Shown here: piece after piece, positions 32,496 to 44,400 of the stretch
How the letters are laid out: the number at the start of each line of letters is the position of its first letter
Position numbering within the stretch: the first letter of the stretch is position 1
Made by a program: the position numbers and the translations under genes
From: Ahaetulla prasina
Taxonomy: Eukaryota; Chordata; Lepidosauria; Squamata; Colubridae
Assembly: GCF_028640845.1 (NCBI RefSeq)
Contig: NC_080541.1
Location: 33,819,935 to 33,883,934 of the forward strand
Length of the DNA stretch: 64,000 bases
Direction of reading: 5' to 3'
The notes under the pieces: generated by a model
The model's database searches: none
Told to the model about the DNA's origin: nothing
What the model saw: the letters and a program-made list of their open reading frames with translations, nothing else

Positions 32496-35400
32496 TTCTG
32501 AGGTTTTCGCTGGTGTTTGTATGTAGATCTTTGGTTATTCGGGTTTTCTCCCACGTAAAATTGGAAGTGTCTTGGCGACGTTTCGACGAAGTCTCATTCG
32601 TCATCTCCCAGAATGCTCCCAGAAGCACGAAGCTGAAGCCTGAAGATGACGAATGAGACTTCGTCGAAACGTCGCCAAGACACTTCCAATTTTACACGGG
32701 AGAAAACCCGAACAACCAAAGACCTATATATATATATATATATATATACTTAGAGAAAGAGAAAGGATGGTTGAAAGAACAGAAAATAATAGAGGTATAC
32801 TGTTGGCATAAATTAGCTTCAGGCTTTTTTCATTTATCATCTCATTCTTCTTAATAATAAATGGATTACTATTTGTTAAACCACTCTGGGTTTTGCATAA
32901 CATTGTTGACCCCAAAATAGAATAGCATAAGGACATGTACACTGTACTATCAAAAAAAAAGGCTTCAGTTTTCTGTATCCACAGAAATCTATTATATCTG
33001 CAAGAAGGATGGGTAGTATATACCATGCTTTGAGTGTGGGTTCCACATAAACCAATGGTATTGCTTAAAGCAGGGGTCTCCAACCTTGGCAACTTTAAGC
33101 CTGCTGGACTTCAACTCCCAGAATTTCCCAGCCAGCAAATTCTGGGAGTTGAAGTCCTCCAGGCTTAAAGTTGCCAAGGTTGGAGACCCCTGTTTTAGGA
33201 GGCTGGTATGTCAAGAGAAATATATTTCAAGCATTGTCTTTTTCTCAAGAGATAAATATGAACTCCCTAATTTGCACAGAGCAGGATTTTTCAACAACTT
33301 CAGCCTACAGAATGTGTTAATTTAAAAAAAAATCCCGGAGCCTTGATTCAGAAGGCAAAAAGCTCTAATAATAGAAAGTTGACTCTAGAAAAGTGAACAT
33401 TTTTTTGCCTTTAACCTTTTGGAACAGGGGGTCTCCAACCTTGGCAACTTTAAGACTTGTGGATTTCAACTCTGAGAAATTCCTCTGAGGAATTCTGGGA
33501 GTTGAAGTCTACAAGTTTTAAAGTTGCCAAGGTTGGAGATCCCTGTTTTGGAAGACCATAGCAAGTTCTCAAAGAGCCCTAAGGTTTTGTGGCATACAGT
33601 TTAAAAACCCTGACAAAAAGCATAGTTAACCTGTCCCCCCACCAGATAATAAAATTGTGCACCCACTTCCTGTATCTTATAGATGAAGATTACTTTCAAT
33701 TTTTTAATACTGAGCTTTTGCCTTGGACACGTGATGTGAATGTCTGTGTCATGATGGCTAATTTCACTCTAACATCAGATACTATATAGGAATTGGTGTT
33801 ATAGTTCAAGTACTTTGAATCAAAAGTGCGGCAGATGTTCAAACTCTTTTTTGAAGAGCTCTTGTTTAGCCAGTTTTCCATAAATTGATCACAGGAACAA
33901 ACCAGAAGGAATCGCCCTTTATTATTCATATGTTACATTATGATTCATATTTTATAGCTCACATAAAGCTATTTCAACAGACTAGGAAGGGTCAACATGA
34001 TATATAATTTAATCTTTGATCTTTGCAATACGTTGAAGACTTTGATCTTTCTAAATGAATTATATGTCCCCATAAAGTACAACAAAGGGGTTTTTTACCC
34101 CCTGCACTACAGCCTTCAGCTACTCATTTCTTGTGTGTAAATTGCGTGAAAATGAAACTGCTTTAAGAATTCTGGATTTCAGCTCCTTTTTTTCACCCCT
34201 CTTGGATTGGTTAGCAAAAAGAAAATACCACCATTTTATCATTTTTCCTATGAGGGCTAGAAGAGGAAAGTGCCAGAGCACTTGTCAATTCCACATGTTC
34301 CATGTTAAAAGAAACACTGTTTTATCAGTAAATGCTAGTTTTTATCTTTCCAGTGATCAACTTGTAATAAACAAACATACAAACAAAGTAAGTAAGTAAG
34401 TAAGTATATAAGTAAAGTTGGAGGAGGCAATGACCACTGACTAGATAGGAAACAGGAAGAAAACAGAACTGCTTAATTCATTTTTTTGCATCTGTCTTTA
34501 CATAAAAAGAAAAAAAACCAGTCCAACCTATCAAATAAAATACTGTAAAATGCAGATTAGGAATGCAAGTCAAAATATGCTAGAAAATAGTAAGAGAACA
34601 CCTATCCAATCTAGAATTCAAATCACCAAGACCAGATGGATTATATCCCAAGGTTCTAAAGAAACAGGCAGGCATGATCTCAGAACCACTGAACCATAAC
34701 TTTCAAAGATCCTGGAGCATTGGAAACTACCAAATGACTGGAAAAGGGCTGATGAGGTTCCCATCTTTTTTTAAAAAAAAAAAGGGGGGGGGAATGGATC
34801 CAGGAAAACTACAGGCCTATCAGTATGACATCAATACCTGCAAGATTCTGAAAAAGATAATCAAGCAACGAATTTGCGAACACCTAGAGGCAAACAAAGT
34901 CATAACCAGAAATCAACATAGGGTTGTCAAAAACAGTTCATGCTAGACAAATCTTAGTGCATTCTTTGACTATATGGAAAAATTAGTGGATTATTGAAAT
35001 GCTGTGGATATAATTTACTTGGACTTTATCAAGGCATTTGATAAAGTAAACTACAACCTACTACTTGATAAAATAGAAAAATGGGGGTTATACAGAATCA
35101 CCACTGGATGGATTGAACTGACTGACCAATCACACTCAACACGTAGCTCTTAATGGAATTGCATCTATATGGAGGGAAATAGGAAGTGGGGTAATCCAAG
35201 GCTCTGCCTGCGCTGAGATCCTTTCTTCATGAAATCAAGCAATAGCTTCCTTCCAAAGCAGAAATAAAGAATCACTTCAAGGTACACTGAAATGTAACTG
35301 AACATTGAAAACATGGGAAATTGGAGTGTAGAAGCAAAGAAGATGTCAGCTCTTTGAGGTAATCTAGATAGAAAACTAAAGCCAAGAATACAAGAACTTC

Positions 35401-38400
35401 AATTCTGAGATGCTTTCTGTATCCCGTTCCTTTTTTGGACTCAGGTTTTATTTATCAGATTATGTATGTATGTATGTATGTTTGTCAAGCATGTATAAGA
35501 TAACAGTTATAAGTATTAACATGATTATGAATACAGAAAATGGATATGAATAAATGGGGACAGAAGATGAGAAATATGTTTTTCTTTTCATTAGATTCAG
35601 AGGAATGGAATGTCTTAAAACTGGTTATGAAAGGGAAGAAAAAATGCAGACCATTGTTTCATTTCTTCCATACTAATAGACTTCCAGTAGGCGTTTAACA
35701 CTTTCAGAGTCTACAATGCAGAAGCTTTCTAAATCATGGAATTACAGAAAATATGGATTGGCAGGACATTGAGGCCATTGAGTTCCTTTTGCGTATGCAT
35801 AGGATTAGGTTGCATATGGGAAACCATCTCCTCCCCTCCTGCCCCACCACTGCCACTGTTGGTCCACAGAGCCGGAAGGATTGGAGACCACTGCACTAAA
35901 CCAACCTATAAGAGGCTGTCCGCCTCTGGTTGAAAACGTCTATAGACAGACATTCCACTACTATTCTTGTCAGGCTCTCCCCACTGCTCACAGCTCTTAA
36001 TCAAGACATTCCTCCTAAGAGTTAGTCTGAATCTCCTGAATTTCAACCATTTAGTCTTTGTCCTACTCTCAGTTTTAGTAGAGAAGATGCCTCTCCCCTC
36101 TTGCGTGGAACAATATTGTAGATACTGGCAGTTATAATCTCATATCCAGATCCTTTAATCATTTGTCATCCAGATAGCAGAAATCTTGTTCCAGCGTTTC
36201 TAATGTCCCTTTCTAGGTGTGGTTCTCAGAATGGTATGCAATATAGTACTGCCTGTTCAAAGGGCAACTTCTACACTTCCACACTAAAGAGAGAAGCTCT
36301 AGAAGAACAAAGAAATGTATTGACAAAAGGTGCCATAATAAAGGGGGAAGTATTGTTTACATTGGTACAGCTAAACACTAAAGACATTAGTACAGCTAAA
36401 GTCTGTCTTAGTCATGGACTAGGGACAAATTGAAGGTGATGTCATGGGAGCATGGCCCAAAAGGGGGGAAAAAAGATGTTGGCAGGACATGTCTGTGTTG
36501 TAGATAGGTTTAAGTAAGAAGAAGCTCTAAATTATGCATGAATCTGGAATTTTAATCTGATTCAAACCCAGAATACTATATGGGAATAAAAACTGTGGAT
36601 CAAGATCATGTACTTATATATTTATAGGACTTATGTGGCCATTAATCTCATACAATGACACTGGGTGACAATGAGGGTGCTTACTGCAAGGAGGTAGAGG
36701 TTTTGGTGAACTGGTGTAATAAAGAGATCATTGTCAATTTCAGAAAAGGCAGGCACAGCCATACTCCTCTGCGTATAAATGATTCATCTGTGGAGGTAGT
36801 TAGCAACATCAAATTTCTGGGTGTGCAGCTAATATGTCAAGCATATATAAGATAACAGGTAAAAGTATAAACATAATTTGAATACATGAAAAGAGTAAGA
36901 GTAAAAAGGAATATTAGGACAGGGACGGTAGGCAGGCTGATGCACTTATGCATGCCCCTTACAGACCTGTTAGGAATGGAGTGAGGTCAACAGTAGACAG
37001 TTTAAGGTTAAAGTTTAGGGGGTTTGGGGAAGAAACCAGAGTCAGGTAGTGCATTCCAGGCATTGGCCACTCTGTTATTGAAGTCATATTTTCTGCAATT
37101 GAGTTTGGAACGGCTTACCTTGATTTTGTATCTATTATTTGCTTGTGTATTGTTGCGAATAGGCTGGCTTGGTCACTCAACAGCAAGACAGTGGTGAAGC
37201 AGGCACAACAATACCTGCATTTTCTGTGTCACATGAGAAAAGTACATCTTCCTCCCTCTGTCCTTGCCACTTTCTATAGCGGGACAATTGACAGCATTCT
37301 GTCATATTGCATTACTGTCTGGGTTTGGAAATATTACTGCTTTGGACAGGAAGGCAGTGCAGAGAGTGGTGAGGATGGCAGTAAAGATTATTGTTAGTTC
37401 ACTTCCTTCTATCTATGCATATAAGCAATGTTTGAGCAAGGTCCGCAGGATTGTCTGGGACGCTACACATCCTCATCATGACCTGTTTTCCTTGTTACCT
37501 TCTGGGAGGAGGTTTTGTGGTATCCAAAGCAGAACATCCAGACTCAGCCATAGTTTTGTTCCATACAGTATCAACTTTGTGAACTCTCAAGCTTCCTGTT
37601 TCCACTACATATTCAAGATGGATAAAGTGATTAATATTTATATGTTAGAGCAGTGATGGCTAACCTTTTTGCCATTGTGTGCCAAAAGCGGGGGGAGCAC
37701 GGGGGGGTCACAAGCGTGCATGCCCACACCCACCATTCAATGCACCCTGCCCCCGCACATGTACGTGTGAAACACACACACCCCCGTGTTCCCCTGCTTT
37801 TGGCACACAATAACATGATGTGCCCAGTAGGCTTGTTTTTCACCCTCCCCGGGCTCCAGAGGCTTTCTTGGCTCCTGGGGAGGGCAAAAACGGCTTTCCT
37901 CACCCTCCAGAGGCCCTCCAGAGACCAGAAACAGCCCATTTTCTGACTTCTGGTGGGACCAGAAGGCTGGTTTTTCACTCTTCCCAGGCTCCAGAGGCTT
38001 TCTAGGAGCCTGGGGAGGGTGAAAACAGCTTTCCCCACCTCCTCGGAGGCCCTCCAGAGACCGGAAACAGCCTGTTTCCCGACTTCTGGTAGGCCAGGAA
38101 GGCCCGAAAATTAGCTGGCCGGTGTGCGCATGCACACTGGAGCTGAGCTAGGGCAATGCTCATGTGCCCACAGATATGGCTCCTGTGTGTCATAGGTTCA
38201 CCATCACGGTGTTAGAGTGTAGGTATATACAGTGGTGGGATTTAAATAATTTAACAACTGGTTCTCTGGCTGGGTGGATATCGAAAAAGCATGAAAAAGA
38301 GCCCCAAAAGAGCCTGGAAAATGGCCTGAAAAATGGCCTGAAAACCAGCCAAAAAAACCAGCCAAAAATGGCCAAAAAATGGGCAGGGGTGGGGCCAGCC

Positions 38401-41400
38401 AGTGGTGGGATTGGCCAGTTTGCTGAACTGGGCAGAATTTTAACAATCAGTTTGCCTGAACTGGTCCAAGCTGGCTGAATCCCACCTCTGAGTATATACA
38501 TATATATGTATATAGGATATGTGTGTGTGTTATGTATGTGTGCACTTTTGAGAGCAGGCAACAGATTTTCATTTTTAATGTGTGCCAGAGTGCCCATAGA
38601 AAAAAATGAGAATAAAGGTTATTTATCTAGGTGGCTTACAAAATCCATATAACATAATTAAAACATACCAACATCTTCACTGTTCAACTGCCTCGTCCCA
38701 GCCCAAGGCTAGAGGAAAGAGCTAGGTCTTCATAGTCATCTGTGGCTAACAAGGTAGGAATCTTCTCATCTTTAGTGGGAGGCTGTTCCAAAGGTCTGGC
38801 TTTGAGAAGGCATACCCCCCAAGGTCCCATCAAAACACAACAGGGAGGCGATCTGGGAAGTATGTACCTATCTAACCTAGTTAGAAGAGCAGAGGCCTTC
38901 ATGAAGAGGCAATCCTGCAGGTAACCTGGCCCTTTCCCATGTAGCGCTTTACAGTGATAACCAGCACATTGAATTATACCTGGAAACCAGTGTAGTTCAT
39001 TCAGCAGTGGTGTTACTTGGGTGTTACTTGGGTTACTTGGGTGAATCATGTGGCACATAAAACTGAATGTGGATTCTGCACTACATTCTGGATCAGGTGC
39101 AGCTTCCAGATGGTCTTCAAGGGAAGCTCCATGTATAGCACATTGCAATAATCCAAATGGGAGACGACTAAAGCTTGGGTGACTGAGCTTCAGGAAGATA
39201 AATGATTCTGTGAGAAAAGAAGATCTGTAGAACTGTATTATTCAAGGGGAAGTGTCTGCATAATAGCTCTTATTCATAATAACCAAAATTATTTTGTGAG
39301 AAACTGATAGCAATATATCCAGAATAAAACATAGATTAAGATTTAAGCAACAAAAGTAGAGTTAGGAGATGTCAGTGGTTTTTTTTTTTAATGTTTCCAT
39401 TCTTAATTAGATCTTGCAGGAATCAAGATTTATTACTGTTTTTGAAATAAGGCAATATAATGTTGAAATGAGTGTGTGTGTATACATACACGTATATACA
39501 TACATATATGTGTAGATGTGTGTATGTGTGTACACACACACACACACACACATGTACTGATTTAGGGCTAAAGAAACCCCCTTATACAACCCTCAATAAT
39601 TGAAATACAGATGATCTATTTGCAGATAATGTACTCAAACATTATCAAACTATATTTTTGCAATTTCACTATTAAAGCTTCAAAGTTAAAGTCAAACTTA
39701 TATTTTGAATTTGGTTTTACCTCCTCAGCTTCAGGAATTTGACTGAAAATATTTTAGAGTTTCTTGATTATTTTGATTTTTAGAAACATCTGCCAGGATT
39801 CGTTGTGTTCAGTATAAATGTAAAATGCTAAACACTCTTGTCTGTTATCTAATAAATCTTCTGGAAAGAAAATGTATTCCCCATTCTTAAGAAAGTACTG
39901 CTATTCCCTCTATTATACTTTCAAAGAATGAACCTGCTTTGGCAACTACATCATACCTCCTTGTAAACAATTAATATGGGAAATATGAGTAAACTCTGTC
40001 ATTTCTTGTCCTTGCAGGTTGCTTACCTTCTTGAAGATAATGTACAATCAATTGGGCCTTTGCCGGACACAGTTTTTTATGTTGAAGAGGGTAAAGTGGG
40101 ACCACAGTATTTGTTCAGGGTAATGTCCACTGACTCTTCTCTTTCTTTGGAACAGATCTGAAAAATGACTGAAGGTGTACAAAGAGGAAATAAGTCATGC
40201 TGCCCTTTTAAAACAGAATGAGGAGAACAAAAAAAGGGGGGGGAAGGGGGGAATTTGATTTACATAAGAAAAAATGGAATTCTGAATTTCTTCTTTTTCT
40301 TCATACCAGTTTACATTTCAACCTGCTACCTACAGTATGAGGTTGATCGGTGAAACAGATGACCTCATAGAGGTCACACCAAAAGATGGAATCCTGATTG
40401 TCAAGGGGCCTCTAGACTGGGAACACAAAACACAATACAGATTACAGGTAAACCAAAAATGAAGTTAAGTGTTCTGTTATTTCCCCCCAAAAGGTTGAGT
40501 GAAGGCTTCTAAGATGAAATTAATAATAATTAAAAGCAAAACAAAACTGGTAAGTTTCTTCTAGTCCAATGCTTACGTTTCTACAGAAGAATGGATGGAT
40601 GGATTGATCATTTATTCTAGGTTTAATCTGGTAGTACAGGACATGATGACCAACGTATTAAATAAAACAAAAATAGTAAGAACAGAAAAATGTAGCACAA
40701 TATGCTACAATTGGAAAGAGAAATACAATTAAAATAAAAGTCGTCATTCATGTATAACATTTTAACATCTCAGAACCTAAACCTGATCCTTTATCAAAGA
40801 TCATGAACCATATAAAAATGCAAAGTAATATTACTCCTTGTGTCCATAGTAAGAGTGGGTATTAGTGTAGGAAACTGACAATTTTAAATCCTTCTTTGGG
40901 CTTTCAGGCAGAGCATATAACAACACTATAGTAATTATATTGTAAAAAACAAGATTGCAAACTTTGGTCATCCTTGGGGTATTTTGAGGGTTTGGGGTAC
41001 ACCCCCCAGTAAAATAGGTATGTTAAATGTTATTATTCCTACCTCTATTTATAGAGAAAGAACTTAATATCACTTAATTTAGTGGTTTGCCATTGAAAGT
41101 AGCATATTCAATAGCAAATTCTGGAGGGCTTGAACCACATAAAATGGTTTGGGATACTCTGTCCAATTTATTGCCAACAGACTCAATAATGATTGAGAGG
41201 CAAATAACATCAACTACATTTGCAAAAATAAAATAAATGGAATGCTCTCCACCATCCCTCTAATTTCTGCAAAACTGTAATTCCACTTTTATTCACTTCC
41301 CTTACCTATTTCTCTTTTTCCCATACGGGTCTTTTCTTCTCCAAAAAAAATTCTTACTCTTCCTCGAATCAACCCTTTCTGTGGTTATTTCCTTCCCCTG

Positions 41401-44400
41401 TGAATCAGTATCAACAACTTTTAAGTTGCATGGACGTCAACTATCAAAATTCCCTAGCCATGCTGGGAGTTGAAGTCCACATATTTTTAAGTGGTTGAAG
41501 CTGAGAAACACTGGTGTAGAAAACAAAAGCTATTTATAACAATGGGAGAGCAGTTACAATGGGAGAGCAGTTTGCTCAATGGAGGTTCATTACCCATTTC
41601 ACAAATCCTGCTTTCTTAGCCTGTTGATTACCATAGTTTTAGCCTTGACAAGAGAGAAGCAGAGAAGACTAGGAATAAACAGATGAGAAATTTTGAAAAT
41701 GAATTGTAACAAGTGTGAGACTAGCCATCTTGCTTTTCATAAGTGAGAGACTACCTATATTGCTTTTGTCTCCTGTGTTGTCCCCACCTGTTTCTTAAAC
41801 TCACTTCAGAAATTTCAATCTGCATTACAATGGATTAATCATGAGGTCACAGTCCAAATCTATAGGTCTTGCAAAAGCTGATTGGCCATTCTCCTTCTTT
41901 TCCTCTTCCCATTTGTGCAGGGAATGTAAGCGTGGGCTTAACTAGTCTACCAGTGCTTTTCTAGGTCAAAAAACTGCAATGTTGTACTGAAATGTGGGCA
42001 TGTTGTGCATTTTCAGTGGGCTGGGAGTGGGAAGAGGATGATGATGTTATCTGTTGTACTCAGGAAGCAAGGAGTGGCTTATATTGGTGAGGGGCCACAT
42101 GTTGTTGTTTTAACCATTTGGTCATATCTGACTCTTGATGACTTTATAGACAAGTGCTCTCCGTGCTACCCTGTCAAGTACAGCTTCTTTCAGATGTTGG
42201 ATGTTCATCTTTGTATCAGTTTTGATGTTATCAAGACAGTATGTTCTTTGCTTGCCCCTTCTTCTTGTTCCATTAACCATTCCTAGGATCATTGACTTCT
42301 CCCGCTCGAATGAATTTGCATGCATGACATGGCCAAAATAAACCAGGTATAGTCAATATCTCTGATGGGCCAAATAGTAAGTAAGTATTTGACCCAATAA
42401 ATGATAATTCAGGTACCCAACTGTGGGTAAGAGTGTAGGTTAAAGCAACATAGATTAGTATTATGGGGACATGCTAATTAGCATGTCCCCATAAATCTAG
42501 CCTTAGTTTGTTAAGCAGGAATACTAGATTTGGACCGGCATGAACATAGAGTCAGAGTTCAATTCTCTCTGAGTCACACTTTTTATTTATTTATTTATTT
42601 AATATTATTTATTTATTTATTTATTTTGTCACAACAGTATATATAAGCATAAGCATGAAATTACTATACAATATATAAGCATATATATAAGCATAAATAT
42701 GTAATAACTATATTAATTGGATATAATGAAAGGAAACAATAGGACAGGAACGGTAGGCACGCTTGTGCTCTTATGCACGCCCCTTACAGACCTCTTAGGA
42801 ATGGGGTGAGGTCAATAGTAGACAGTTTTTGGGTAAAGCTTTGGAGATTTTGGGAAGAGACCAGAGTCAGGTAGTGTGTTCCAAGTATTAACAACTCTGT
42901 TACTGAAGTCATATTTTCTGCAATCAAGATTGGAGTGGTTAACATTAAGTTTAAATCTATTGTGTGCTCGTGTATTGTTGCAGTTGAAGCTGAAGTAGTC
43001 TTCAACAGGAAGGACATTGTAATAGATGATTCTATGAGTTAAACTCAGGTCATGTCTAAGGCGGCGGAGTTTCTGGCTGAGGAACTCTGGGAGTTGAAGT
43101 TCACAAACCTTAAAGTTACTAAGGTTGGAGACCCTTGCTTTAGTTGATTAAACAAGAAGGCAATACAGTTGTAAATGAAAAGCAGAAGTAGCTACAATGT
43201 CATTGTTCACCAAGTACATTTAGAAAGAAACATACTTTATTTAGCAACCTATTGCACCCTATCTGTGGTTTCCTGTCATTCCTTCCCTGGGCTATGGACT
43301 GGTACATGTTATTACAACTGCTTTATTTTCTTTAATTCAGCCATTTCAATGCTTAAGCGTCTTAATCCTGATCAACACGTTTTCAGAACAGTGATACAGT
43401 ATTGTGATCTATTATGTTGTTTTGATTTGGTTTCTTTCCTGTTATTCTCCAGTTTTCACCCAAAAAATAAAATCCATTATTACGTCTTCAATTTAATTTA
43501 ACAATTTTATAAAAATGTTGTGTGAAAACTTTAGCAATAATTTCCTTGAGGTTATTTCTTATATACATTTTCCTGTCACAAGGAATCTTTCACAAATCAA
43601 TGTTCTGGTTTGTGCTGATTTTATTCCCAAACCCCCATGAACCTATATATTTATTCTGTTTCTACCTATGTAGAAGCAGAGCCTATGTTTTGAAGGATCA
43701 TTCACATCCACTCTTTCATAAATACTGTATATACCAGATGATATACTACATCAAAACCATCACTAGCTAATTATTCCCCATATTGGCTAGGGAATTCTGA
43801 GAGTTGCAGTCCCAGAATTAAAATCTCCAAGGCTGAGGAACAATCATGTGAGCAGCAGCATTGTCACATTATCTGCAACATACAATTCTGTTGTAGCTTA
43901 TAGCTGACTAACTCAGTAGTGTTCATTCTGACCTTGTGAGATTCATTAGACTTCAGCTTCCATCATTTTGAGCCGTACTGGTTGGGAATGATGGGAATTG
44001 TTGTCTGACACTTCATAAAGGCATGCGGCTGGGAAATCCGGCAAGCCAATTCGAACAGGAAGGAGACAATGTATTGTGTTATGGAAAATGCTTTGTTTTA
44101 ACACTGTTTTTCTCTACCTCTCTCCCAATTTAGTTGGAAGGTCTAGATCAAAATGGCAAAAGGGTGCAAGGCCCCCATCCTATCATCATAAATGTTGTGG
44201 ATATCAATGACAACCCACCCCAATTCAATAAATCACGCTACTCTGGCGAAGTTAGACAACATTCCAGAGCAGGTATTTGTTTCCATATTTATTTTGACTT
44301 ATGTTTGAGCTTCCCATAAATTTTAAATATTAAACATGAAATTAAATATAATATAAAAAGCTACTTTCCCTGTCTATGGAGATTCTCAGTCATCCAGGTC

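Larger units (their letters stand above)
31990..32755. mobile_element. Cluster of alternately inverted PLE terminal repeats
   Basis: Five terminal-repeat pieces alternate in orientation: minus (32030-32160), plus (32165-32280), plus (32335-32455), minus (32490-32608) and plus (32610-32730). They are separated or bounded by (TG)n and (TA)n tracts. Each shares CACTTCCAATTTTA and GAAGTCTCATTCGTCATC or its complement with the PLE at 17197-19013. No ORF is left. Confidence 0.85.
29486..40017 (+). other. CDH17: CDH17 intron 1 (10.5 kb, repeat-rich)
   Basis: GT/AG intron carrying palindromic MITEs, an L2-like tail, the PLE inverted-repeat cluster, CR1 fragments, a nested LINE and two hAT MITEs, listed separately. 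The stretches 30166-31135, 31546-31985, 33554-34600 and 39190-40017 hold no gene or named element that I can identify. Confidence 0.8.
40448..44133 (+). other. CDH17: CDH17 intron 3
   Basis: GT/AG intron. It holds partial palindromic-MITE arms (about 41410-41515 and 43062-43140), an RTE fragment, a CR1-like fragment and a 34-bp perfect palindrome. 40448-41400, 41520-42090 and 43145-44130 hold nothing else identifiable. Confidence 0.8.

Noticed and set aside
32577..32608. A sixth hammerhead-like piece in the PLE cluster
   Set aside because: The GAAAC side and stem are present, but the CTGANGA side is deleted, so the core is incomplete.
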